This document shows, piece after piece, positions 25,118-38,114 of a stretch of DNA of 64,000 nt. Source of the DNA: Sinotaia quadrata (Eukaryota; Mollusca; Gastropoda; Architaenioglossa; Viviparidae). Both the position numbers and the translations under genes were made by a program. The number at the start of each line of letters is the position of its first letter. The first letter of the stretch is position 1. The stretch is taken from assembly GCA_028829895.1 (NCBI GenBank), contig CM054179.1, forward strand, positions 104,991,875 to 105,055,874, in the 5' to 3' direction. The notes beneath the pieces are model-generated. The model saw only the letters and a program-made list of their open reading frames with translations. It made no database searches and had not been told where the DNA came from.

Positions 25118-25161
25118 CTCTTCTGGGTCAAAAATCTTACGCCCTTTCTTCCTAGGCATAT
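25118..25161 (-). CDS. Cassette B exon 3: 44-bp microexon
   Basis: The acceptor is TTTGTGTTTAG (25172-25162) and the donor is GAAGAG|GTAAGT. It enters in phase 1 and leaves in phase 0, encoding (D)MPRKKGRKIFDPEE, a short basic linker. It parallels the 50-bp exon 4 of cassette A in size, phase and position just before the main finger block. It is too short to appear as an open frame on its own and was found from splice sites and phase. Confidence 0.75.
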
Positions 25162-27097
25162 CTAAACACAAAAACAAATCTACATTTACTTGATTTGTAT
25201 TATAAAAATTAGCAATCATATCCAGAGAATATATTTATTTAGCGAACATTCATCAAAAGTAAGTTCAGTTGTGAGTATATGTTGTTCGTGTGTGTGCAAT
25301 GTATGTGCGAGAATGCAGGGGAAAAAAACATAGTGAAATATATATATATCTACTTAGTATACCTTTTTTTACTAGAAACTTATTTATTTCTATAGTTTTT
25401 CTAGATATGTTTTACTTCAGTGGAATGTCTATTAGTATTACACAATCAATAATTATTACATTCATCATAATTACTATATGTGAGATGTTTGTGTGCATGT
25501 GTGCATGCATGTTTTGTGTGTATGTGCACACAGATATAGTCATGCTTGTGCATATTGTATGAGTGAGAGAGTGAAAGAAAACATATAGACAAGGAAAAAA
25601 TATACAGAACACAATGGTTTGTGTCATATAGTTTAGGCCTATTTGGGGGAGTAACTGTCTTTATAACTGTTGTCAGCTGAAAAAAACATTTTCTAATTAA
25701 TCAGGCATTTCTGGCTTAATGTCAACAAAAGCAGTGTTTTCCTTTTAAATTCAAGACCTAGCATAATTTTTTCTCCAAAGAAACCTCTTCCCCATATAGA
25801 CTGAATAACCCTATAATTTCATACTTCATGTACTGTAGAAATATAACACAGTAAATAAATAGTAATGCTTATATAGCTGTAGAGTTTGTTCAGCAACATT
25901 GTCACATTTCAAAAAGTAGTATGGAAAAATATTGTTTTAAACATTGGTAATCAACATATATATTAAAGTAAAAATATTATCTTAAAATTATTTTCAATGG
26001 TTACAATATGTCACATGAACATTTTATTGATTTTTTATATTTTGTAGAATGTAGGTAACTGAACAGTAAAGATTAGTTATGTAAACTGTACTGTAAAAGT
26101 GTAAATACATTACTCTCTGTTTTACACAAGAGAATGTTTTCACTTTTATCAGCTTTGCTATGATGCTGAGCAGTTGTATCAGTTAAAAAAAGGTGTGTGA
26201 TATAGTGCTCAAAGGTCACAACAGTCAGGGTTTTGCTCTTGTAAAATCTTAATAATATAAGAATATTTTTCAGTCAACATTTATTCTTATTTAATTCCTG
26301 ACTACTCCAACATGCTTTCATCTTACACTATATTAATCTGAAATGGTTCTGATTTCAGTGCTTACCTATAAAAGTTAAGCTGAGTACAGACATTCAGTGT
26401 ACCAGGTTGATTAAGTCATCAAGTAGGCTATATATCTAGTCCCCCCACAGTATTAAATAACCATAATGATCTGAAAACTGAAATTTAAAAAACCCAAATA
26501 TCGATGGAATACACTTTTTCTGACTGCTAAGTATAACAATTCCATCAATTAAAATTGGCAAGAGATTGAATATTAGAAAAGTGTAAAACCAATTAATATA
26601 GATCTCACTGTTCAGGTTCTCCAAAGCTAAAGTGTATTTTAAAAAGTAAATAAAAAATACTTTGTTCTGGATAGATTGGTTTTACATTTACTTGAAAATT
26701 TCTGAAAAGTTTAGTTCAACCTTGTGATCTTATTACCAATTGATTTCCTGTTTGATCATTTACTTTACTTAGGTTTTGTTATTGCATTATCAACATACAG
26801 ATTTTAAACCTAAAAGTAAAACACACAATTTATTTTCTGTCAATTGATAAGATTTAGTAGCATCATTCTGCTTTTGTTTAATACATAAGTTTACTTGAAT
26901 TTTGAAGGTGTGTCATTAAATAAGGTAAATTTAGATTTTTTGTAGACATTATATTCCAATAACATAGTAGCCTTAAAAGGAAAATTCTTTATCTATAAGT
27001 CTATACAGTTTGTTTGAAAAAAAATACTGCACGCGTACCGAATTGCATTGAAAGAACTGTAGTCAGTGTTCAAAATCACCGAAGACTGTCAACAACA

Positions 27098-27194
27098 ATG
27101 GCGGACTTTATCGAGTACCGTAGTGTTCAACTCTGCGACATTGAACCAGTTTCCACTTTGCATTCTCATGCATCACTCTGTTTGAGGATGTTAG
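27098..27194 (+). CDS. Possible antisense first coding exon
   Basis: ATG at 27098 sits in a strong context (ACAACAATGGCGGAC). The frame reads MADFIEYRSVQLCDIEPVST and continues LHSHASLCLRMLG, ending at a possible donor GTTAG|GTGATAAG in phase 1. Codon content and CpG use are unlike the surrounding intron. The upstream in-frame ATG at 27014 has a poor context. I recognise no domain and could not find a downstream exon. It may be a nested gene on the opposite strand to the zinc-finger locus, or chance. Confidence 0.3.
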
Positions 27195-27467
27195 GTGATA
27201 AGTTAAATAACTTATTTTCAGTTTATAGCGTATATTTGTTCGTTTAAAGGACTATATTAACCGATAAATAAGAATGTTCAGTGTCTATAGGCCTAGGGTA
27301 GCATTCGTCTTTTAAGGCGTTGAGGGTGAACACAAAATAACTTTCTGAATTTATTCCTGCCTTATCCATAGCTTAGGTTTTGTATCATTCAATAGGGGAA
27401 AGATTTATTTGCAATATAGTGTATTTTGTTTATTCTGATCACATGTTATTTTAATTCTTTTTATTTT

Positions 27468-27483
27468 GTGGTCACGTGACCAC
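27468..27483. promoter_or_regulatory. 16-bp perfect palindrome with CACGTG E-box
   Basis: GTGGTCACGTGACCAC equals its own reverse complement and contains TCACGTGA, the site preferred by USF/MITF/TFE-type bHLH-zip factors. It lies about 370 bases downstream of the plus-strand ATG at 27098. Whether it is functional is not shown. Confidence 0.4.
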
Positions 27484-27795
27484 TTTTTCGTCCATTACTG
27501 CATTAGCTGGGCACAGTGTAAACAATGAGAATATCACTAGATTTTAAAAAAAAATGTTAGTTATTATTTTTACCAGATTTTCTTTTCTTTTTTTAAATTT
27601 TGATAGACACGAGTGAGTTATATATTTATTACCTGTATTTTGCAAGCTTATTTTTCCATAATAAATATAAGAGTGAGTTGATAATGCACATACTATTACT
27701 ATTACATTTACAAGGCCTATGGTTCAGAACTTTGGTGGTGGTGGGTGAACTCTGAAAATGACTTTAGAATTTATATTCCTTATTCAAAGCTTAAG

Positions 27796-28400
27796 GGTGG
27801 CACACCTAACTGAAATCCACTAAATATCAACAACAAAAATTGTATCAAATAAATGAAGGAAATTTTTATTCAAGTTTTCAGAAACTGGTGAAAAATGGTT
27901 GATGATTCAAAATATATAGACCTACTCACTTTTCTTATGAATTTACTAGGTTTTGTATCAAAATTATTTATTTAATATAAACATATTTTCTTAATCTTAA
28001 AATTTGTTAATTCTTTTTGACAAGATTGTAAGAAAACCTTAAAATATATAGACAAAATATTTGGTAGTCAATTAATATACTGTAATTTCTGGCTAGTGTG
28101 TAGCAATCATTCAGCTGATGGACCACATATTTTATTTAAATAATAACTTATAAAAAAAATTAATTAATTATAATTCCATATCTACACTATAGTAAAATAT
28201 ATAAAAAAGTTTAAGGTTCAGAAGCCAGCTTATGTTGTCCTTAAACTGTGTTCAAAATTCTTTGCAGATATCTTTAATAGTTTGTTTTGTTTTTTAAGAT
28301 ATTCTGCAAAAACCGAAATTAATGACTGATTTTCAGTTAACTTGTTAACCATAAACGTCTCCCATGGTATATTCCCATCTTTCCCATTTTTGTTGTGGTT
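27796..28400. mobile_element. Partial copy of a dispersed inverted-repeat element
   Basis: It begins GGTGGCACACCTAACTGAAA and stays collinear with the element at 63117 through blocks such as ATGAATTTACTAGGTTTTGT and TAGTCAATTAATATACTGTA, as far as GTCTCCCATGGTATA. The matching right terminus is not seen, so this copy is truncated or has diverged at that end. The two copies differ by many small indels, so they are old. Confidence 0.75.
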
Positions 28401-28712
28401 TATATTTTTTATTGTAATGAACTTGAAAAATCACCCATTTCTTACGTAAAGAAAAAAAGTTATCATAAATGACGACACTAAAGTAATGATATTAAAAAAA
28501 TATTATAGCTATCATCGTAATGTTTTGCACACAATCTTGTTTCTATCGGATCACACATTTAGAAGCATAAAAGATTTGTACAACATTAACTAATAAAAAA
28601 TGAGTGGGACTACCTACTAGTGATAAAAAGCAACTGCTACTTACTAAAACTTCATGCAATCAGGTGGGATTAAATGATCCATTGAAAAAGCACATCAAAA
28701 CCCCACACTTAC

Positions 28713-28825
28713 CTGGATCTCTTTGAGTTATATCAATCATCCATTGCTTAAGAATTTCTGCTTCTGCAATCTTTCTTTTGTCCATAGCAATGGTGCATAG
28801 AGAATCCATTCCTGATTCTGTGCTC
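28713..28825 (-). CDS. Cassette B exon 2: linker with charged helix
   Basis: The acceptor is TTTACTATAG (28835-28826) and the donor is GATCCAG|GTAAGT after 28713. It enters in phase 2, completing the Arg codon split with exon B1, and leaves in phase 1. It encodes about 37 residues, STESGMDSLCTIAMDKRKIA then EAEILKQWMIDITQRDP, which could form one amphipathic helix. No known domain is recognised. Confidence 0.7.
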
Positions 28826-30673
28826 CTATAGTAAATAAAATAAACATGTGGAGATAAATAATTATAAAACAGGCATAGTTTACAAAGAACTTGAACTCTA
28901 ATATGGTTAATAATAATCTGAATACTATTTCCATAATCATTTGTCAAGGCTAGAGCTACCTTAGCTGCATGTGAATGCAAAGTTCTCTCTATTTTTGCAG
29001 TAACCAGTCTTTTTTCTCTGACAGTTTGCTCCTAATAAATAAATTTAATTAGTAATTAGTAAATTTGGGCAATTTGTCCAATTGCTTTACTCACTTGTTT
29101 ACTCTAAGAAACTTCAAACTTAACTAGCAAGACGTATGAATAAAGGCAATCTACTGCTTAATAATTATAATTAATATTTAATACAAACAACATCTGTAGA
29201 TTTAATTTCAGTAATTATGAATAAATTAGATTCAAATATGCCTTACTGATGCTCATTCTCTGCATTTCATAAACATAAATTCATAAACTCATTTTGTTCT
29301 TGTACAGAGGACAGGGTTTGACCCTTTGATTAATAACATTTATAGTGAGGATGATGCATGTGACATTGTAAAGGAGGTCGCAAGTTCCACAAACTGAACT
29401 TGTGTTAAATCAGGCTTGGTAGTTTCATAACATGAAAATATATGGTTCTGAAGCTTTTCATTTAACTTGATTTTAAATTTATATTTGAACATTTTATACA
29501 ATGGCTGATAGAGGAAAAAAATATTTAAAAGAATTAAAAATATAAGACCCTTTCAAACTTCTATAGATAGATAGATAGATATGTATTTTGCAGTTGTAAT
29601 TGGATTCAAATTGTAGTGTCTATGCTCAAAATAATAACCCAACTGGTAAATATCACAAGTAATTGTTAACATTAGACTGAGTATTGTTTTTTAATAATTT
29701 AGCAAATTGTTCTTGACAGAGCAAACGGTACATAACTTCATTTGTGATTACATGTATTATATTTAAGACAGCTTTAAAGTTCTCCTGTGAAATATTAATT
29801 GTTGTTGAGGATTTTTATATCTATTATTTTTATATGAAACTTACATAACACTAACAATGAAATCTGCAATAGAGTATATTTTAAAATATACTTGTAAATA
29901 ACTTATAAGTGTAATTACTGAACAGTGGCATAATGCAAAGTTTGTAATACTAATAGATTTATTTATATTATATCTCATGAGTGTGCTTTGAAATGAAACT
30001 TGTTTCACAACCAATACTGATAATAGTTCAAGACGTCAGTATTTACTGAAAATTTATTTATTTCAAATTCTCTAATGAATTTACCTTTAACTATTTTTTC
30101 ATAATAGAACAAGTAGGTAGGACTGTTTATTATGTCCATTTCAATTTGATAAAATTTAAGAAGAGATAATATTTATTTTTAGGATGTGTTAATAAATACT
30201 TTAGTAATTGCTTTAGATATACAATACTGAAAATAAAATACTCATATACTTTGTACAAATTCAATCAAAATATTATTTATAATTTCACTTCAACATAATT
30301 CATCAATTTTTCCAGGTAATTTTTAGAAAAATACCATTTACCAAACTGTAACCAATTAAAAATCATAATGCACAACATTTATATTGTGATTTTTATATTT
30401 TATACTAGTCTAGTAGAAAAATCACATAATATTTAAATATATTTAAACAACAAAAACATTAATAAAAAGAAATAATTTAAAGATTAAAATATGTCAGCCC
30501 TAAATTTAACATATTTAGTTAATAATCATTCATGTTATGAAAAATTGGCTATTTTTTTCTTTTCATCAGTTTTAATACTGTAGAATTGTTGTGCAAATGT
30601 CAGTTAAATATGAGTTTTAGTCAGACAATATGGATGCAGCAATTGAAGCCAGCTCCAAACCATAGACTTTTAC
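28826..30673 (-). other. Intron B1-B2
   Basis: GT/AG intron of 1848 bases, AT-rich, with a short (GATA)n at 29564-29580. Nothing else is identified. Confidence 0.6.
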
Positions 30674-31094
30674 CTGTTGGTTTCCACCTTTTCAGAACTG
30701 CCTGTATTTTCTGCTCCTATCTTTCTCTCTTTTGATATAGTTTCATTGTCATGAACCCCTGATTCATTTTCATTAATTTCTTTTCTATTTTCATCATCTG
30801 TGGTTTCTTTCTCTTCCTCATCAACTTTCCTTGGCTTTCCATACATATTTCTCTGTTCTTGAGTACCTAGTCTGTTCTTCCTGAGTTGTTGCCTCCTGAA
30901 GTAAAGATCAAGCAGTCTGTTGGTTTTGGTGCGGAGTCCATTTGTGGAGCATTTGTCATAAACCGATAAAGCTGCAGCCATGGCCTGCCAGCCTCCTGTG
31001 GGCTTTGGATGTAATGTGTGACTCCATGGGTTGATCTTAATTGCCTCCTGCAGAAGTCGACATTCCTTCTGCCTTTTAGTTGAAGGTTTCTTTC
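30674..31094 (-). CDS. Cassette B exon 1: Myb/SANT-like domain and acidic linker
   Basis: The acceptor is ATGCATATAG (31104-31095) and the donor is CAACAG|GTAAAA after 30674. It enters in phase 1 and leaves in phase 2. The first 75 or so residues (KKPSTKRQKECRLLQEAIKI, NPW, GGWQAMAAAL, then RTKTNRLLDLYFRRQQLRKN) resemble Myb/SANT-like helix-turn-helix domains often paired with zinc fingers, with tryptophans in the first two helices. An acidic, Lys/Glu-rich tail of about 60 residues follows. An ATG at 31104 overlaps the acceptor and has a poor start context, so the exon probably receives its start from an upstream exon with a phase-1 donor. Confidence 0.75.
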
Positions 31095-34000
31095 CTATAT
31101 GCATGAAAGAAAATGGATATTGTGATTCTTACAAAATAAAATTTGTTGCATACTATTTTGTACTCAACAGGAAATTTTCGTCAATTGTCAGATTAATCAA
31201 TATTCTTTAAGGTATTTCAATTAAGTGAATTAGTTTTAGTAGAATTGAAAATAATAAGGTAATTATGAGAATAGCGATCAACCAACCAAATTTTATAAGT
31301 ACATTATTTTTTGTCTAGTGCATTATTAAAATCAATGTTTACAATTTAAAGTTAGAACAAAATAAGTCCAGATGCTAAAGGTCAGGAAGTGGTTGTGAGC
31401 TCAGTCTCAAAACAAAATATTGTCCACAAAAGGGTGGTGAAACTGATTTCCCCTTTGTCAGTAGCTATTTTTGTCAAACACTAGTTTGAAAAATCTTGAA
31501 GAAAAATGAAACACCATTTTATTAGTTGTTAAACTGAAATTTTCTTTTTGTTTCTTTTTACTATGTCAAACTATGAAATAATATTTTGTTCAATTCATTT
31601 ATATAACTTTAAGTAAGAATTCAGTGCTTACATTTGAATTATATAGAAATATGAATATGAAGAAACAGAAAATGAATGAATACTGGCATGTACCACATTA
31701 AAAATGGACTGCTGATAATGGAAATTTAGATTTTAAGGATTTCCCTTTAATTATTTATCAATTTAAAATAATAACAGTAATACTAAGAATATGCATCATG
31801 CATTTAGATTTAGTTTTTACTAATACACCATAAATATTAAAATAATTAATATTAGTTATGAAATTAATGCTTCATTTTATATTTGAGAACAGTTTCTCAT
31901 ATCTTCATGCCAATGAGGAAACAAAAATCAAGTTTGGTACAGATAATTTTATAGGTGTAGATAAAGAATCACTTTCATTCCTCTTAATGTGTTATTAAAT
32001 AATTAATGTCTGTAAGCAAGTGACTGAAGAAATGTTTGCTTCATTTTAACAGTAAGTAAGATATCAATATATTAACTGTAGCAGTTTTATATTGAAATCT
32101 ATAATTTTGATATAAAATAAAGTTTGCCAAATGTTGATTTGATTTTAGTGGAAAGGATCTCTTTGCAAGTATTAACTAATGAAAAACTTTCATAAATCCT
32201 TCTACACACAATACCATACACAAACACCACATTCAAAATACCCACACACACAAGAACATGCACGCACACACAAACACTTCAATGTGCACAACATACATAT
32301 AAAGGATATAAAGTTGAAATCACTCATAAGCAAAATATAGAGAACAGATTCACATTTATTTTTTCACAATATTGCCCAACAAACAAACAAAATTATTAAT
32401 AATACTTGTATAACAGAACATCAAAATATAAATAGACACAAAATTACAACTCCAACTATTGGCATATTTGATTTACATTAAAAAAAAATTATATTTAGTC
32501 AAATATTAATAATGTATACATTTACAGTTATTTTTATACCTAATAATAATTTTTCAAATTAAAACTGTTCAAATCAGTAAACCAAAGAACAAAAAAGAAA
32601 CATTAACAATAACTAAAAATAAATCTGTTAAAATAAACTAATTAAATTGATAAATTTATATTGCCACATAACTAAAGAAAAGTTCAATACACTGGTCAAA
32701 GCATTATGTCAGCAAGGAAAAAATGAAAGCTAGTGTGAACACTAAGCAGCACCTCATGCAGAGTTAAGTCCAAATCCATAATTAATACATCCTACTAGTA
32801 CCTATTTGTTTTGCTACCCTGCCTACTCTTCAATATATTCCAACCAACTGGTTATATAAGAAAATGCACTATTTACAAGTATAATTTGGAATTTGGAGAA
32901 AAATGTATAAAATTCATGCTATGCCAGGATTCATGACCATAAACAATTTCAACCATTTAAAATTACAAGCTATATCCAGAATAACATAGTATCAAACTAG
33001 CACCAACTACACTGCATATGCTAGAGGAACTTAAAAGTTAAATATACATTGCAGGAATAGGGACCATAATGTTACAATATATTTTTGTCAACAAGAAATA
33101 ACTGAAATTATATTGCAGAACACTACTAAGTGATTATGAGATGAATACAGAAGGATTAATTATCATAAGAAATAATACTGTAAACGACCAATCTCATGTT
33201 TTGTCAATTAGCAATTCAATATCTTGACTGAAACACAAATGTTTTACAAATAGACTGAAATATAAATATTTTTGTACTTTTTTAATGATCTAAAGATAAA
33301 AAGGCAAAAATGAAAAACAAGTGATAAAAAGATTCTGGCTTATATTTAATGGTGAGAAAGAAGATGTTCTGGTAAAAAAAATAAGTCTTAAGTCAGCAGA
33401 GATGAAGCGAGATAAAAGCTGACAGAGATACTGAGGGTCTTTCTCAGTCATGTTTATCTTGCAGTAGATTCACTGCTTTAAGCATCAGTATAAAAAAAAA
33501 AAAAGTCTGATGTTTAGTTTTATAAATGTTTTATAAACAACCTTAGTATTTTCATAAAAATCGATCTCATGTATTTAAAGACAAAGTGATCTCAATAGTT
33601 AAACCAAAGATAACTTCTCATGTTATATATCACTGAAAATCTACATTTTTTAAATACTAGATATAAAATCAACAAGTTTTCTTAAGTTTTGAGCAGAGAA
33701 GTACCATGGCCATGAGATCTATAAACCTGGTCCCCCAATTTTGGTACTGTCACCCAGACTATCAAAATATTTGTACACCACTGAAATACAAAAATACAAA
33801 TGACTATTGAAATGATAAAGTTTTGAGATTAAAAGTGAATTGTACTTATACAATATACAAACAAAAGGTTAAAAGAATATAGAAAGTCAATCTGAACAAA
33901 TGACTTGATAAATATGACTTTAAAAAATTCGAAATTTTAAATATAATTGTTCATTATGTAAAGCATTAAAATAATGTGACAAAACAATGAAAAAGTATTA

Positions 34001-34610
34001 ATCTTTACTAAAGTATATTTTCATATCAACAAAATTTCTGAAACAAAAACTGTATTCAATCAATGAATTAACAAAGTAATACTTGCATCAACATGGAGGT
34101 GGGGGGTGGAATCCAAAATGAGATATAAAAGAAATGCTGCAAGAACTTTAGTAAATATAATAAAAAAGATCTATCACTATATTAAATTATATAACATTAA
34201 CAATGACATTTTAAAATCAAAATTGGTATTTAAGATTATAATATGTATTTAATTTCATCAATTACATGAAATAAAAATACTATTAATATTAAATTTATTT
34301 GTTTAGAAAAATTACTTTTACTCTTAGTAGAAGAAGACAAAATGGTTTCTTTATTAAAAGTAAAACAATGATTATCATTAACATATGACAAATGGTTTTT
34401 AATGTTTGTAATAAGAACTTAGTGTAATAATTATGTCCACAAACAAAGAAATTGGTGAAATTACTTTTAATTTATATAATAATAGAATTAAGTAGGGTTT
34501 CCATAAATTATTAAAAAATCAACAAAATTTCCAAGACTAACAAAAAATCACAGTGAAATTACTTCATCATATATCTATATAGACTCTGGAATATAAAAGA
34601 TTATAAATCG

Positions 34611-34636
34611 TGTGTGTGTGTGTGTGTGTGTGTGTA
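34611..34636. repeat. (GT)n microsatellite
   Basis: About 12 GT repeats followed by a short GA tract at 34650-34662. Confidence 0.95.
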
Positions 34637-36518
34637 TGAGAATGAGATTGAGAGAGAGAGAGAACTTTCAGTTACTCTTAAGTCATTTTTAAATGCTTTT
34701 TCAGACATTTTAATATTAACATATTAATGATACCAACCACAAAGGAATTTAAAAACTTTTTTTTTAATTTTACAAATCTGCTAGCAATCAAACATTTACA
34801 ACTTAGAATAGTTAGATATAATATATAAATTTAAATACTTTTAAAATACTCTCTTGACTATGATACTTTAATGCTTATTAATAAAAACTAGAATTTAAAA
34901 AAAATGTTTTGCAATGATAAATTAAATGATCTACTTAAAATACTAATGAGTGCAGGTATTATAGTAAAATATTTTAAAGCATTATTACAAATCAGTTCAA
35001 CACGAAATTTTAAACTGTTTTAAATACATAGGAAAATATGTAAATGTAACAAAGATTTATGGTTTCTGATATCAGGGCAATACTAACTATAACACAGAGA
35101 GAGCAAAAATGTATACTATAATTTAACTTTATAAATATTGCAAATAGCTTTTAAACATATATAAGATGACTTAAATATACAAATTTTAAAGTTTCCGTAA
35201 ACATTATTATTTATTAATGGCATTATTTATGAACACTCTACTGGAGGTATCTTTGGATTATGTGACTTAAAAATGATGGAATTTACTTATTTAATAATAC
35301 TTTCTGACTGGTCAAGAATATATCCTATTATAATAATTAATAGATAATTTTGGTGACTTTAAAAAAAAAAAAGTAAATCTTAGATTCAGCTCCTATAGGT
35401 TCAACTATAATTTCAATGAAAAATCCTGAGTTACATGGGTGATTATATATATTAATTATTATATATATATGATAATACACACACACACACACATATATGC
35501 ACACTTTTCCCAAGATTTAATGCCACTAATAATGAAATAACAAATAGTACATGTACTTAAAATCTACCTTGCAGTGTATACCTAATCCGCTAGCTGATAT
35601 CATACTTAGCACCATCAAATATAGAAGTATATCTGATATTTCACTTCAGATTACCATTTAAAAGTACATGGAACTGTAACAGTAAATACAAAAATCAACC
35701 ATACAAACTTTCAAGATTTCAATCTAAAACTTGGGTGCAAATGTTGGCCTCCTGCAACTAACAAACTGTGACTATATAAGTAATGCTGAAACTGAAAGTG
35801 AAAGAAATGCATTAAACTGAAAACTGTCTGTACTTGAATCATTTATCATCTGATTGGACATTATTGAAGGAGAGAAGAGAGGTATAGTTGGGAGCAAATG
35901 TGTTACTCAAAAAATAAAACACTTTTAATAGCTGATTAAGAATCAGCATGATCAATTTAAAATAGATAATGTAAACATTTATTTTCTGCTTTTGACTTTG
36001 TTTTGAACAAATTATATTAACTTTCCTTCACCAAGTATCACTTTTATTCCAAGTACAACCTCAGATAATTATCTTTTTCTTAACTTAATAACTCTACATA
36101 CCATTTTCATTTGTGAATTTATGTATGCAAGCATTCTGGGTCATCAGGCTTTGATTTAATTTAGTTTGATTTAGTTTGATTTAGTTAAATTATCAAATCA
36201 TTAAATCACATAAATATTAGTCAATTTTTAAGACAGGTAATACCTTTCTTGATACAAAGGATATTATATCACAAAGATCAATATATTTATGAAGTTAAAA
36301 TAAATAAATTATATTACTTAAGTACAAATTTAAAAACTGGAAGGCTTTTTTGGTGAGCTGCTCAAAATAATATTTTTCATAAATTTAAATTACTGTTGCT
36401 TTTGAAGTAGAAGTAAAACAAACATAATAATTACAGGTAAAATTGGGTTCCATGCAGATGAAAATGAATGCATTTGAGTTAATGTATGTACTTTAAATTT
36501 TGTTTTTCAGAGATCCAT

Positions 36519-36645
36519 GGATGGATGCATAGGAGGAATGGGGCTAGTCAGACAGAGATTTGCTATAAATTATTCTGAGGTGCAAGATGGATGCATAGAA
36601 GGAATGGGGGCTAGTCAGTCAGAGGTTAGCCACAGATTTTTCGGA
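36519..36645. repeat. Tandem duplication of about 70 bp
   Basis: ATGGATGCATAGGAGGAATG, GGCTAGTCAG and a following AGAGxT block occur twice with small changes. Confidence 0.8.
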
Positions 36646-36952
36646 GGTTTAAGCAAGACTGAAAATGAGAGTGAGCATAAATTAAAGTAGATAATATGGT
36701 AGTTAAGAACATTAATCCTTTGTCACTGAAATTTATTGTTGAGAGGTACTCATTTAAAATATTCAAACTGCCAAATTAACCAAAAACTTGAACTCAAAGT
36801 GTGATGCAGGAAATTAATTCTTTTCTCTGATTACATTCATCATCTATAATAACTATTCTTAAACATTATATCCCCCTACATTCATAAGACTAAGAAAAAA
36901 GTACAAAATCAATCAACTTTTGTTATAATACAGCTTCAGATAAACAAAAACA

Positions 36953-36992
36953 CTAGCAGCTGAACAACACAGGCTGTATGCATTTGTTCACC
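36953..36992 (-). CDS. Candidate second exon of a tiny secreted peptide
   Basis: A pyrimidine-rich acceptor (TTTGTCCTGTCTTTCACACAAG) precedes 36992. Read in phase 2 after the exon at 37331-37255 it gives (R)VNKCIQPVLFSC and a stop, ending in a C-x7-C pair that could form a ring. The complete precursor would be only 38 residues. The join is an inference and could be chance. Confidence 0.22.
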
Positions 36993-37254
36993 CTTGTGTG
37001 AAAGACAGGACAAATCACATTACTCCATATCCCATCTATACCTACATCATAGTCAGAAATTCTGTTAATCCAAATTGTTTGGAATTTGTTTATTTTTAAA
37101 ATGTCAGTGACAGTGATTGCAATGTCAACTGGTTCTGAAAAATCTGAAGTACTACAATATCAATTCAGTATTTAATTAAATAAATATAACTGGAAACACA
37201 TTTATAATATAAAATAAACACCTATGTGTACTTCATATCAAATATCCGACATAC

Positions 37255-37331
37255 CTGTTGCTGAATGTACTTATAAGTGAAGACGCTATGAAAAGGGCCA
37301 CCAGAAAAAGACATGGTTTATTTAATGCCAT
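37255..37331 (-). CDS. Candidate signal-peptide exon
   Basis: ATG at 37331 opens MALNKPCLFLVALFIASSLI then STFSN and runs directly into a consensus donor, CAACAG|GTATGT, at 37255 in phase 2. The hydrophobic core and polar end have the composition of a signal peptide. Signal-peptide exons ending near the cleavage site are common in peptide-hormone and conotoxin-like genes. It is in the same direction as the zinc-finger locus and would be nested in it. The other frame (MSFSGGPFHSVF) ends at the same donor in phase 0. Confidence 0.3.
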
Positions 37332-38114
37332 TATTATTGATAAATAGTATTGTTTCAAAGTACTGAAGAATAAATGAAATTATTCATGAAAATGAGCTGT
37401 TACTGAATGATCAATTTACATCCCCACTGATTTGAAGCCTAAAAACAGGACTGAAAATTTTATAAATACAAATGCTATTTTGTTGTGAGCTGAACCAGGC
37501 TTATTTTTTCCCCTGCTCAGGGAGGAAGTGTGTCAACACAATAATAATAATCTTCCAAATCTTACAAGATTCTTTACACAAAACGTAATAATAACTATGC
37601 AACAATATTAAAATAGAAACATTCTAATAAGAAGAATGTATTATGCATGCCTATGCTCCTTAGAGATGTTCTTATAATCTGTCTGAGAATGGATAATGCT
37701 TGATGTGAAGTATGATCACTCTGAACTCAATCCTAACAATAAAACAATAAAACACACTGAAAAAAAAAAACCGAAACAAACAAGAATGTTCACTTTTTTT
37801 AGATCTCAAATTAAATTTGTTTAAATAAAAAAAAGCAAAGATAAATGCTGACATAATTGAATTAATCAAAGTTCAATTAATTTTTTAAAATACTCAAAAT
37901 AACACTGCTATTTTTCATAATGAAAAAGAGATAACCCAAGTTGTTTCTTTTTAAGTTTGAATTACATGTAACTAGAAATTTGAATAGCAGCAAAATTATA
38001 ATAATTTCTGCAAAATATGTTTTTTAGTTGGTGACCAAGAATCAATATTTCCCTGCAAAGAGAGGCATAATTTGTTGATGCATTTGAATAAAATAGTAAT
38101 AAATGTTTACACAT

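Larger units (their letters stand above)
25162..28712 (-). other. Intron B2-B3, with a plus-strand candidate exon and a dispersed repeat
   Basis: GT/AG intron of 3551 bases on the minus strand. Positions 27000-27500 are locally CpG-containing and hold a plus-strand ATG exon candidate and an E-box palindrome. Positions 27796-28400 hold part of a repeat also found at 63.1 kb. The remainder is AT-rich with nothing identified. Confidence 0.6.
31095..36952. other. Long AT-rich stretch between cassettes, no gene identified
   Basis: Microsatellites lie at 34611-34636 (GT)n and 35477-35492 (AC)n. A tandem duplication of about 70 bases (ATGGATGCATAGGAGGAATG with GGCTAGTCAG) lies at 36519-36645. If cassette B is an alternative 3' end, all of this is intron. 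No phase-1 first exon for B was found here. Confidence 0.5.
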
